Below are positions 1-7,766 of a DNA stretch of 64,000 nt, one piece after another. Position 1 is the first letter of the stretch. The number at the start of each line of letters is the position of its first letter. Under the pieces are notes generated by a model that did not search any database, was not told the DNA's origin, and saw nothing but the letters and a program-made list of their open reading frames with translations. The stretch comes from Hymenobacter lucidus (lineage in GTDB: Bacteria; Bacteroidota; Bacteroidia; Cytophagales; Hymenobacteraceae). Location: contig NZ_JAJADR010000004.1 of NCBI RefSeq assembly GCF_020447265.1, positions 310,001 to 374,000 of the forward strand, read 5' to 3'. Both the position numbers and the translations under genes were made by a program.

Positions 1-2
1 GG

Positions 3-542
3 CGGCACCTGATGCTGTTTCTGGGCCACCTGGCGGCTATTTCCCTGCTGTATTCGTTTCCGGTAGCCAAAATCCACGGGCGGTGGCGGGCCCTGCGCGA
101 CTTTCCCCTGCTCAAGGTGTTCCTCATTGCCTACGTCTGGGCCGCCATTACGGTGTGGGTGCCGGCGCTGTATCTGGGCAAGGCGCTTACGGCCCCGGTC
201 GTGCTGCTGCTCTTCGGCCGGCGCTTCTTCTTTATTCTGGCCCTGGCCTTCGTCTTCGACATCCGCGACTATACCAAAGACCGGCTCAGCGGCACGCGCA
301 CCTTTCCGGGCATCTTCGGGGTGAAGGCCGCCAAAGCCCTGGCCCTACTCTGCTTGCTCGTCTCGGCCCTGCTGATTCCGGCCGGCATTACGCCCGTGCA
401 CCTGCTGGTACTCACCATTCCCATCGTCCTCACCGGCCTCATCGTGTGGTTTGCCGATGAAACCCGCCCTGACTACTACTTCGCCCTGCTGGCCGATGGG
501 GTGATGGTGGTGCAGTTTCTGGCGGTATATTGGGTGGTGTAG
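3..542 (+). CDS. UbiA-family prenyltransferase-like membrane protein (5' end cut by window)
   Basis: The frame is open to the left edge, so the first in-frame ATG at 12 is probably internal and the gene starts outside the window. The visible part is almost entirely hydrophobic, with about five membrane segments. It contains DIRDYTKD near residue 84, which resembles the second Asp-rich motif of UbiA-type intramembrane prenyltransferases, followed by a charged loop (RLSGTRTFPGIFG). UbiA proteins transfer prenyl chains to aromatic acceptors or related substrates in the inner membrane. The first Asp motif would be upstream of the window, so the substrate cannot be inferred. Confidence 0.6.
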   Translation, partial: RHLMLFLGHLAAISLLYSFPVAKIHGRWRALRDFPLLKVFLIAYVWAAITVWVPALYLGKALTAPVVLLLFGRRFFFILALAFVFDIRDYTKDRLSGTRTFPGIFGVKAAKALALLCLLVSALLIPAGITPVHLLVLTIPIVLTGLIVWFADETRPDYYFALLADGVMVVQFLAVYWVV

Positions 543-639
543 AGGCGCGTATTCACGTCGCGTCGTCGGCACCACTGCAACAAATTCGTTCAACGAGGGG
601 GTGCGAAGGGTTGCGTCTCTACCCGCAACGATGCTGGCG

Positions 640-2154
640 CTAGAACTCTTCTTTGGTTGTTAACTCCTGCAGGGCGGGGCCAATAAACCGGGTAAGGTCG
701 CCGGCAATGAGGCCGGCCTGGCCGGTGTGCACAGCGGCTAGGTCGCCAGCGCGGCCGTGGGCGTAGATGCCCAGTAGGGCAGCATCGAGCGGTGAAAGGT
801 GCTGGGCGCGCAGGGCAGTGAGCAGGCCCGTCAGCACGTCGCCGCTGCCGCCGGTGGCCATGCCGGGGTTGCCGGTGCTGTTGAAGTACAGGTCGCCGGT
901 GGGCGTGCCCAGGCAGGTGTGGGCTCCTTTCAACACTACGTAGCAGCGGTGGTCGTGACAGAACTGTCGGAGCAGTTCCAGGCGGTGGTAATCGTCGCGG
1001 GCGGGTCCGGCCAGGCGCTCAAACTCCTTGGGGTGGGGCGTCAGGATGGAATCGGGTGGAAGCAGGGCCAGCAGCCCGGGCGCGGCCCCGAGCAGGTTCA
1101 GCGCGTCGGCATCGAGCACCAGGGGCACTTTGGCTTCGCGGAGCAGCTTTTCCAGCACCTGCTTCGTGGTAGCGGCCTTGTCCATGCCCGGCCCGATGCC
1201 GACGGCCGAATAAGGTTTCAGGTCGGGCAATTCGCTGAGAAAGTCGGGGGTCGGGTCGGTGAGGGCCATGGCTTCGGGGCAAGTGGTTTGCAGAATATCG
1301 TAGCCTACGGCCGGAGTGCGCACCGTGAGCAAGCCCACGCCGCCGCGTAGGCAGGCCTGAGTAGCCAGCACCGCCGCGCCCATCTTGCCCCGGCTCCCGA
1401 CCAGTAGCAGCGCATGCCCGTAGGTGCCCTTGTGCCCGAACTGCGCCCGGGCGGGCAGGCGGCCCACCAGCAGCGCGGCATCCACGAAGTAAAGCTTGCC
1501 GCTAGCCTGCTGCTGAAACTCTCGGCTCAGCCCGATGGGCACCAGATGCCACCGGCCCACATATTCCGCGTTGCCGGGCAGTAGAAAGGCCAATTTGGGC
1601 AATTCGAAGCTGACCGTGTGCCGGGCCAGGATAATGGCGCTGTTGGCGGGCTGCGGGGCATCAGTAAACAAACCCGAGGGCATATCAACGGCCAAGACGC
1701 GCACCCGCGCCTGGTTGATATGCTCTACCACGGCGGCGGCCAGGCCAGCTAAGGGCCGGGAAAGGCCGGTGCCAAATAGCGCGTCGATAACCAGTGCATT
1801 TGCCCGGACCTGCGGCAAGGCAGCGGCAGCCAACAGCTCGGCCGAGACTTCGGCGGGCAGTCGAGCGCGGTTGGCTTCAAAGTCGGCGGAGTATTTATCG
1901 GCTGGCAGCACCAATACCCGCACCGCGTAACCGGCCCGATGCAGCAGCCGGGCCACGGCCAGTCCGTCGCCGCCATTGTTGCCCGGCCCGCAGAACACCA
2001 GGATTTCCCCGGCTTCGGTGGGCGACTGGCGCTCCATGAGCCACTCAGAGAAGGCCGTAGCGGCGCGCTCCATCAGGGCAGTGGAGGTGAGGCCTTGTTC
2101 TTGAAGAGTAGCCTGATCGGCCTGGCGGGTCTGAGCGGCGGTGAGAATGCGCAT
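640..2154 (-). CDS. nnr: Bifunctional NAD(P)H-hydrate epimerase / ADP-dependent NAD(P)H-hydrate dehydratase
   Basis: Repairs damaged NADH and NADPH: the N-terminal YjeF_N half epimerises hydrates and the C-terminal ribokinase-like half dehydrates the S-form using ADP. The N-terminal half has GPGNNGGDGLAVARLL at about residues 70-85. The C-terminal half has an LDADALNLL motif, LTPHPKEFERL, a KGAHT segment and the nucleotide-binding GNPGMATGGSGDVLTGLL. The length of about 504 aa is normal for the fused form. The frame runs 16 codons further upstream, but the ATG at 2154 (MRILTAAQTRQAD) matches the usual family N-terminus, so I chose it. It is divergent from the lipoprotein gene at 2204 across a 49-bp gap that must hold both promoters. 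Confidence 0.93.
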   Translation of the reverse strand: MRILTAAQTRQADQATLQEQGLTSTALMERAATAFSEWLMERQSPTEAGEILVFCGPGNNGGDGLAVARLLHRAGYAVRVLVLPADKYSADFEANRARLPAEVSAELLAAAALPQVRANALVIDALFGTGLSRPLAGLAAAVVEHINQARVRVLAVDMPSGLFTDAPQPANSAIILARHTVSFELPKLAFLLPGNAEYVGRWHLVPIGLSREFQQQASGKLYFVDAALLVGRLPARAQFGHKGTYGHALLLVGSRGKMGAAVLATQACLRGGVGLLTVRTPAVGYDILQTTCPEAMALTDPTPDFLSELPDLKPYSAVGIGPGMDKAATTKQVLEKLLREAKVPLVLDADALNLLGAAPGLLALLPPDSILTPHPKEFERLAGPARDDYHRLELLRQFCHDHRCYVVLKGAHTCLGTPTGDLYFNSTGNPGMATGGSGDVLTGLLTALRAQHLSPLDAALLGIYAHGRAGDLAAVHTGQAGLIAGDLTRFIGPALQELTTKEEF

Positions 2155-2203
2155 AGGTTGACTATACTTGAAACCGAATCTACCGGATACATAAGCATAC
2201 ACA

Positions 2204-2986
2204 ATGCGTCAACTTTCCTGGCTGGCGGGCCTGCTGGCCCTGGCCGCCTGCTCCGAGTCTCAACATAAACCCACTGAAACGGCAATTGCCCCGGCACAAA
2301 AGCCGCCCACGGCCGGCTTCGAAACCAGCCAGGTGCGTGCCCTGACGGTGGCCCAACTGCCAAAGGGTGTGGTGCTGCCGAAGGGCAAGTTTGTGGAAGC
2401 CAAAGAGTGGCCCGACGCCAACGGTACCAATCTGCTCGTCATTACCCGCACCGACGAGCAGGACGACCCGCCGACCCCCGACCAGACCGAAGGCTCTAGC
2501 CACCGGGAGCTGTATGCCCGCCAGTACGTGCGCCGCAACGGGAAATATGAGCTGCTGTGGAAGCTGCAGGATAACGTAACTGACTGTCCGTTTGACCTCA
2601 GCCTGGGAATTCTGCCCGGCTCAACGGCCATTACCGACCTCGACGGCGACCAGCACACCGAAACGATGCTTATCTACGCCCTGGGCTGCCGCGGCGACGT
2701 GAGCCCCCTGGAGCTCAAGCTCATCCTGCACGAAGACGCCGCCAAGTACGCGCTGCGCGGCAACAATGTGGTACAGTACGACTCGGTGCCCGTCAGCCAG
2801 CGGATGCCCACCGACATCTGCTGCCTCGATACCGTGGATGAGAAGCGGGTGGAAGCCACCGGCAACTTTACGGCCTACGACGGGCGCTACCAGAACGAAA
2901 AGGATTTTCGTGGGGCCCCGCCGGCCTTTCTGCGCTTTGCCCGGCAGGAGTGGCGGCGCTGGGCCGTGCAGCCCGGCCCCGAGTAG
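2204..2986 (+). CDS. Putative lipoprotein with a conserved CRGDVSP motif
   Basis: The N-terminus is a lipoprotein signal (MRQLSWLAGLLALAAC, lipobox LAAC with Cys16), so the product is probably lipid-anchored in the envelope. The middle contains ITDLDGDQHTETMLIY followed by LGCRGDVSPLELKLILHED. This looks like a family annotated in Bacteroidota in connection with surface polysaccharide genes, but I recognise it only loosely and assign no function. The DLDGDQ stretch resembles a short calcium-binding-like loop. It is 260 aa, divergent from nnr, and its 3' end nearly meets convergent tssG. There is no sign that it belongs to the T6SS. Confidence 0.75.
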   Translation: MRQLSWLAGLLALAACSESQHKPTETAIAPAQKPPTAGFETSQVRALTVAQLPKGVVLPKGKFVEAKEWPDANGTNLLVITRTDEQDDPPTPDQTEGSSHRELYARQYVRRNGKYELLWKLQDNVTDCPFDLSLGILPGSTAITDLDGDQHTETMLIYALGCRGDVSPLELKLILHEDAAKYALRGNNVVQYDSVPVSQRMPTDICCLDTVDEKRVEATGNFTAYDGRYQNEKDFRGAPPAFLRFARQEWRRWAVQPGPE

Positions 2987-2997
2987 GCTGCGGCCGG

Positions 2998-4035
2998 CTA
3001 CAGGCCCGAAGTGGTATAGCCTAGTACGGCGGTTTCGCCCTCATCCGACAGCACGAACGACTGGTTGCCGGCCGCTACTTCATAGTGCAGCACCACATCT
3101 GTTTCGAAGGCCACGAAATACTGGCACAGCAGGGCCAGGGCGCGGGCCTGCCAGGTACCGGGCGCCAGGTACAGCTCCAGCGCGGCCGTCGACAGGGAGT
3201 GCAACCTGATTTCCAGGGCCGGTAGCGTTTCCTGGTAGGCTCCGCTCAGCACGAAGTCGCGGCCCAGCTCGCCCTGGCCCAGCACGGCTCCCCCGCTAGC
3301 GCTGGCAGTCTGCATAGCGGCGGGCGAAAATTGCAGGGGCGCCACGGTACGCAGCTGCACCGGCACTTCCAGCACGCTCTCAAACACCTGCTGGGTCTGC
3401 TCCAAATCACCGACGATGCGGTGGGCCAGCGGCAGCAGGTACAGCAACGTCGTGACTTGCCGGGGCGGCAGGTAGCCCGAAAGCTCCCAGAACCGGGCCA
3501 GCACCTCGTTGTACCACTGCGCCGACAGGTTGGTCATGTAGCGGCGCTCCTCCTGTTCGAGCAGCACCCGGAAGCGGAAGAACTCCTGCTCGAAGGGGAG
3601 AAAAAAGCGGCGGGTGGCTTTTTCGCGGCGGCGCTGGGCCTGAATGTCCTCAATCATGGACCGGACGCCCTGCTGCGTCGGGTCGCCGGGGTGATGAAAC
3701 AGCTGCTGAGGCAGGGCATCGTAGAGGCCTTCACGGTGGGTTTCGATGGCCGTTTTAACGCCCAGCCACCGCTCGGGCTGCTCTTCGCTCACGACCCCGA
3801 TGTCGCGGCGGTAGCGGCGGGCAAACAGGCCCACGGGCCGGACGATGAAGTCGTCGAAGCGGTAGCCGTGGGCCAGCAGATCGGCCAGCACCACTTCCAG
3901 CCGCAAGTCGAATGGCCGGCGCCGCAGCTGCTCGAGCAACTGGCGCGGCGTGGTAGCCGAAGCCGGCCAGGCCGCCGCGACGGGGGCTACCGGCACCGTT
4001 TCGAAGAAGCGTCCATACGCGCTTGGGTTTGGCAT
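2998..4035 (-). CDS. tssG: T6SS baseplate subunit TssG (Bacteroidota T6SSiii type)
   Basis: TssG forms the baseplate wedge with TssE, TssF and TssK. The product is about 345 aa, in the family's range. It starts MPNPSAYGRFF and is followed by a region of RRRPFDLRLEVVLADLL type, with a central Arg/Glu-rich helical stretch (RRFFLPFEQEFFRFRVLLEQEERRY). The assignment rests partly on context: it lies head-to-head with tssN-tssK-tssO-tssE-tssF, and no other gene here can supply TssG. The open frame extends 25 codons upstream of 4035, but the ATG at 4035 fits the family start better. TssG of this class diverges from proteobacterial TssG, so an alignment to Flavobacterium or Bacteroides TssG is the test. 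Confidence 0.75.
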   Translation of the reverse strand: MPNPSAYGRFFETVPVAPVAAAWPASATTPRQLLEQLRRRPFDLRLEVVLADLLAHGYRFDDFIVRPVGLFARRYRRDIGVVSEEQPERWLGVKTAIETHREGLYDALPQQLFHHPGDPTQQGVRSMIEDIQAQRRREKATRRFFLPFEQEFFRFRVLLEQEERRYMTNLSAQWYNEVLARFWELSGYLPPRQVTTLLYLLPLAHRIVGDLEQTQQVFESVLEVPVQLRTVAPLQFSPAAMQTASASGGAVLGQGELGRDFVLSGAYQETLPALEIRLHSLSTAALELYLAPGTWQARALALLCQYFVAFETDVVLHYEVAAGNQSFVLSDEGETAVLGYTTSGL

Positions 4036-4239
4036 ACTATGTTTTTTCTGACAACTTACGACCGATTGGCGGCGGTGCTCAAGGCTGAGGCAGTAACCCA
4101 ATTGGCACAACTTGGGTAAACGCAGAGCCAGCTGAACAGCTTCCGTTCTGCCAATATTATCTAATCTGGACTAAGAAACAGCCATTTCCTGTTCCGGCCG
4201 CATCGGTTTTCCTGTCTTATTTATTAACCCTAGCCCCCT
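4036..4239. promoter_or_regulatory. Divergent intergenic region between tssG and the tssN operon
   Basis: This 204-bp stretch separates two divergent T6SS transcription units, so it should contain a promoter on each strand. It is more AT-rich than its surroundings (AATATTATCTAATC near 4154-4167, TATTTATTAACC near 4217-4228). I found no clear TTTG/TAnnTTTG pair, so the sites are not placed. Confidence 0.4.
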
Positions 4240-5079
4240 ATGCTGAACCTCAATCCGGAGTCACACGCTCGTAGCGCGGCCAGCAATATGGTCTCCAATG
4301 CCCGCTCCGGGCTGCAGCAGAGTCCAACCTTCATCAGTATTTTTCTATATTTATTAGCCAGCTTATTTCTGTTTGCGCTGCTGGGGGCCGGGGCCGTTTA
4401 TAGCCCGCTTCCCTACAAGGTTACGTTTCTGCTGGTGCAGGCCGCCGCGCTGCTGCTGGGCATCTTTCACCTGTATGCCCAAAGCCAGTGGCTGCCCTGG
4501 TTCGACGCTGAAGGCTGGGTGCATGGTACCGTGATGACCGGGCTGAGCTGGATGGCCGGGGCCGCCGGCATTGCCCTGCTGGTGTGGCTGCCGCAGCTGG
4601 AAGAGCGCACAGCGCCCACGGCCTTTATCATGGCCACGCTGCCGGCCGTCATTCCCTTCTTCTTCTACGAGGCCTACCGCTCCTGGCTCCAGATTCCGGG
4701 CAAGCAATATAAGCTGTGGTTCTACCAGCCCAATGCCACCGGCCCCGACCTGGCCCGCATGGATCTGAGCAACTTTATGGTGGTGCACTTCTGGATGTCG
4801 CGCCGCTTCGGCGAGTCGCTCTACCACGACTTTTCCTCCAAGGCGCCCTACGAAATGCATTTCAGCGACTTGTTCCACATCTTTCTGACCGACTATAACG
4901 TGCTCAAGCCCGAGCAGGCCATTCAGTACCTTAACGAGCAGGGCCAGCCTTACGGCTGGGTTTTCTACGCTAAGCAGGCCTGGTGGAAGCCCCGGCGCTA
5001 CATCAACCCCGACTACAGCTTCCGCGACAATTTCCTCAAGCAGGGCGACATTATCGTGGCGCAGCGCGTGGCTGGCTAG
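4240..5079 (+). CDS. tssN: T6SSiii membrane protein TssN
   Basis: TssN is specific to the Bacteroidota T6SSiii, where TssN to TssR are thought to replace the TssJLM membrane complex. The 279-aa product has four predicted membrane helices, at about residues 30-53, 60-80, 95-118 and 124-143. A cytoplasmic C-terminal domain follows, rich in aromatic residues (KQYKLWFYQPN, FMVVHFWMSRRFGESLYHDF, HFSDLFHIFLTDYN). The gene leads a five-gene plus-strand run with tssK, tssO, tssE and tssF. The intergenic gap to tssK is about 67 bp. The family call rests on topology, length and position next to TssK and TssO. Confidence 0.82.
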   Translation: MLNLNPESHARSAASNMVSNARSGLQQSPTFISIFLYLLASLFLFALLGAGAVYSPLPYKVTFLLVQAAALLLGIFHLYAQSQWLPWFDAEGWVHGTVMTGLSWMAGAAGIALLVWLPQLEERTAPTAFIMATLPAVIPFFFYEAYRSWLQIPGKQYKLWFYQPNATGPDLARMDLSNFMVVHFWMSRRFGESLYHDFSSKAPYEMHFSDLFHIFLTDYNVLKPEQAIQYLNEQGQPYGWVFYAKQAWWKPRRYINPDYSFRDNFLKQGDIIVAQRVAG

Positions 5080-5146
5080 GCCGGGCCGCGCCGGCATCCT
5101 TGACTAACTTGCCGCCCCATCTATTCTTTCCTTTCTGTCCTTGTCT

Positions 5147-6322
5147 ATGCTACCCGAAATCAAGCATTACCCCGTGAATTGGGTTGATGGGATGAAAATA
5201 TCCCGCCGGCATTTCACCGAGCTTGAACAGTTTACCACCGAGCACCTGCGCGACGCCGTAGCCGTAGGCCTGAGCGCCCACCGCTACGGCCTGCTCCCCA
5301 CTGACGAGCACGGCCTTTCCTCGTTTGAGCTGCTGCTCAACGTTGATCAGCAGCAGAGCGTGCAGGCCCGTCTCACGCACTGCCGGGCCATTACGGCCGG
5401 CGGAGCCCGCATCGAAATTACCGGCGGCAGCGAGCCGCTCACCTTGCGCACCAGTCTGGCCCAGCTCCTGAGCGAGTTCAACCTGACGGCCACCGAGCAG
5501 CTGCGCTTTAGCGTGGTCGTTACGGTGAACCCCTACGTGCGGGTGCCCATGGGCCAGCCGGCCCCCGAGGAGATACCGCCCCGCCACCCCTACACCCGGC
5601 CCGAGTATCAGCTGAGCATCGTACCTACCCAACAGGTAAATACGGCCGCCGTTAGCTCCTTTCACCTCGTAGTGGGCGAGCTGCTGTACGCCGAAGGCGC
5701 GCTGCGCCCCGTGCCACAGTTTATTCCGCCTAGCACGGCCTTGTCGAGCCACCCCAGCCTGCTGCGGTGGCTGCACCAGATTGAGCACCTGCTCCAGGAA
5801 ATCGAGACGGATGCCTTTAAGGTGATTCATAAGGTGAAGCTGCGAGCCGATAAGAAAAGCGCCCTGAGTGAGCAGGTGCAGTTTCTGGCCGAGCGCACCG
5901 TGTTTGCCCTGGCCCAGCACCTGACCACGCTGCACCTGAGTGCGGCCGAGCAGCCGCCCATTCAGCTGCTCGATACCCTGCTGCGCATTGCCAAGCAGGT
6001 AAAAACGGCCTTGGATTGCCTGACTGAAATAGAGCGGGAAGAAATGCTGAAATACTTTGAGCAGTGGTCGGAAACGGCCCCGGCCGCGCTGCTGGGCGCC
6101 CTGCAGAGCACCGTAACGCTGCGCTACGACCACCACCGGGTACACGAGCACCTGGAGCAGCAGGTGGCGCTGTGGCAGCTGGTGGCCAACGTATTTCGTC
6201 AGCTCACCCAGCTCGAGTACATCGGCAAGAACAAGGAAGGCTGGAAAACCTTTATCAACGAGAATCCGGTGGCCCCGGCCGCGGCCCCCGAAAAGCCCAT
6301 TACGCGGTGGAATCCTTTCTAA
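5147..6322 (+). CDS. tssK: T6SS baseplate subunit TssK
   Basis: TssK links the baseplate to the membrane complex. The N-terminus MLPEIKHYPVNWVDGMKISR is the hallmark of this family: a short strand followed by W-x-x-G-M with a downstream RRHF. The product is about 391 aa with a helical C-terminal part. The frame allows a TTG start at 5141, but the ATG at 5147 gives the canonical N-terminus. It lies between tssN and tssO with short gaps, consistent with one operon. Confidence 0.87.
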   Translation: MLPEIKHYPVNWVDGMKISRRHFTELEQFTTEHLRDAVAVGLSAHRYGLLPTDEHGLSSFELLLNVDQQQSVQARLTHCRAITAGGARIEITGGSEPLTLRTSLAQLLSEFNLTATEQLRFSVVVTVNPYVRVPMGQPAPEEIPPRHPYTRPEYQLSIVPTQQVNTAAVSSFHLVVGELLYAEGALRPVPQFIPPSTALSSHPSLLRWLHQIEHLLQEIETDAFKVIHKVKLRADKKSALSEQVQFLAERTVFALAQHLTTLHLSAAEQPPIQLLDTLLRIAKQVKTALDCLTEIEREEMLKYFEQWSETAPAALLGALQSTVTLRYDHHRVHEHLEQQVALWQLVANVFRQLTQLEYIGKNKEGWKTFINENPVAPAAAPEKPITRWNPF

Positions 6323-6354
6323 CCTTCTTCTAGCCCGTTTCCTTTCCCGCCCGC

Positions 6355-7260
6355 ATGAAGCCTATCAACCACGCTGAACGCACCACCCGTCTGTGGAAAT
6401 TCACGCTTTTTTACCTGCTGGCGCTGGCCCTGCCGCTGCTGGCTTCTTACTACCTGTTCTCCGACGGCACCATTGCCGATGAAAACCAGAACCTGAAGCG
6501 GGAGCTGGCCCGCACCCGCGACGAGCAGCACAAGCTGCTGGCCCAGCTCGACACCCTGACCGGCTACCTGCAGCGCATCGAGCAAACCGACCGGCAGCTG
6601 CGCACCGAAAGCAACGACCTGGTAGTAGGGGAGCTCAACAAGCGCAGCCAGGACTACCTGAACGCCATTGCCGTGACGCTCAGCGAGCTGCGCCGTGACT
6701 CAACCCAGATGCAGTTCTTGACCAACAAGCGCCTGGCCCACAACGTGCTGCGCGACTTCGACCTGTTCCGCAGCAACCGCAGCACCGTGGACTTCCTGCG
6801 CCAGTCGCTCGACAAGCGGGGCATCGACGTGTCGGGTAAAGAGCAGATTGCGGCCGAGCTGGCCCAAACCAAGCAGCTGCTAGCTACCTACCAGGCCGCA
6901 GCCGCCAACCGGCCCGCTCCTGCCTCTGGCGGTGGCGGTGGTGGCGGCTACGGCGGTGGGGGAGGCGGCGGTGGCAGCAGCAGCCCACGCGCCGCTGACT
7001 TGCAGCGCCGCTTGCAGGAAAGCAACAACCAGGTGGCCTTGCTTTCCGATCAGGTCAATTTCGTGAATGCCGACTGCCTGCGGCTGCGGGCCGTGAATAT
7101 GAGCAAGGAGCAGCGCAAGGAAATGCTGGAGCAGGCCCGCAAAGGCTTCGTAGCTATTCTGCAGAATCCCAGCTCGGAAGACATGAAGGCCAGCGTGGAG
7201 AAGATGATTGACTCCATCGACAAAGAGCTGGGCCGCAAGCGGGGCCTGTTTGGCGGGTAG
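6355..7260 (+). CDS. tssO: T6SSiii envelope protein TssO, with a polyglycine linker
   Basis: The 301-aa product has a single membrane anchor at about residues 14-34 after a short cytoplasmic N-terminus. A heptad-rich coiled coil covers about residues 42-100, and a second helical region follows. Near residues 188-206 a very Gly-rich linker (two runs of seven to eight Gly around one Tyr) is followed by SSS and a second coiled coil (DLQRRLQESNNQVALL). This architecture and its place between tssK and tssE match TssO of the T6SSiii. The C-terminus is basic (LGRKRGLFGG). The family identity is inferred from context and topology; the linker makes slippage-driven length variation likely. Confidence 0.75.
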   Translation: MKPINHAERTTRLWKFTLFYLLALALPLLASYYLFSDGTIADENQNLKRELARTRDEQHKLLAQLDTLTGYLQRIEQTDRQLRTESNDLVVGELNKRSQDYLNAIAVTLSELRRDSTQMQFLTNKRLAHNVLRDFDLFRSNRSTVDFLRQSLDKRGIDVSGKEQIAAELAQTKQLLATYQAAAANRPAPASGGGGGGGYGGGGGGGGSSSPRAADLQRRLQESNNQVALLSDQVNFVNADCLRLRAVNMSKEQRKEMLEQARKGFVAILQNPSSEDMKASVEKMIDSIDKELGRKRGLFGG

Positions 7261-7308
7261 CGCCGCCAGTGCGTTCCGCGTCATTTTTGCTGTGCCAACC
7301 CGCGCCCG

Positions 7309-7734
7309 ATGAGCCACGAATACTACCGCCTGCCCCTGAACTTCGAGGAGCTGCTGCAGCGCCGGCCCCTGGCCCGTTGCTCGGTACAGGAATCCATTGC
7401 TGAGCACCTCTACCTGATGCTGACTACCCACTTCGGCGAGTCGCGCTTCGACCCGGCTTTTGGGTGCGTGGTGTGGCAGCAGGATTTTGAGGCCATGACT
7501 AACATGCGCTGGAAAGACAACGTGCAGCGTTCCGTGGAGCTGACCATTGCGGCCCGGGAGCCCCGCCTGGAGCAGGTGAAAGTGCTGGTTGGCATCGAAG
7601 ACTTCGAGATGAAAGGCGTAAACCAGCGCATCCGTAAGCGGCTGGAAGTAACGGTGCGCGCCGTACTGCACCGCACCAACGAGCCTTTTTCCTTCCGCGC
7701 CAGCCTGTTTGTGGCCCCGCTGTCGGTGGTGTAG
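7309..7734 (+). CDS. tssE: T6SS baseplate subunit TssE (gpW/gp25-like)
   Basis: TssE is the phage gp25-like wedge protein that starts sheath polymerisation. The 141-aa product has the typical order: an N-terminal helix with CSVQESIAEHLYLMLTTHFGESRFDPAFGC, then a strand-rich part (RLEQVKVLVGIEDFE) and a basic end (INQR-like GVNQRIRKRLEVTVRAV). The family usually carries an (E)R-x-R/D-P-x-x-G pattern near this place, and here SRFDPAFG fits. It follows tssO by about 48 bp and precedes tssF by about 32 bp. Confidence 0.87.
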   Translation: MSHEYYRLPLNFEELLQRRPLARCSVQESIAEHLYLMLTTHFGESRFDPAFGCVVWQQDFEAMTNMRWKDNVQRSVELTIAAREPRLEQVKVLVGIEDFEMKGVNQRIRKRLEVTVRAVLHRTNEPFSFRASLFVAPLSVV

Positions 7735-7766
7735 GCTCTCTATTCTCTTTTCCTTATTCTTAGTTG

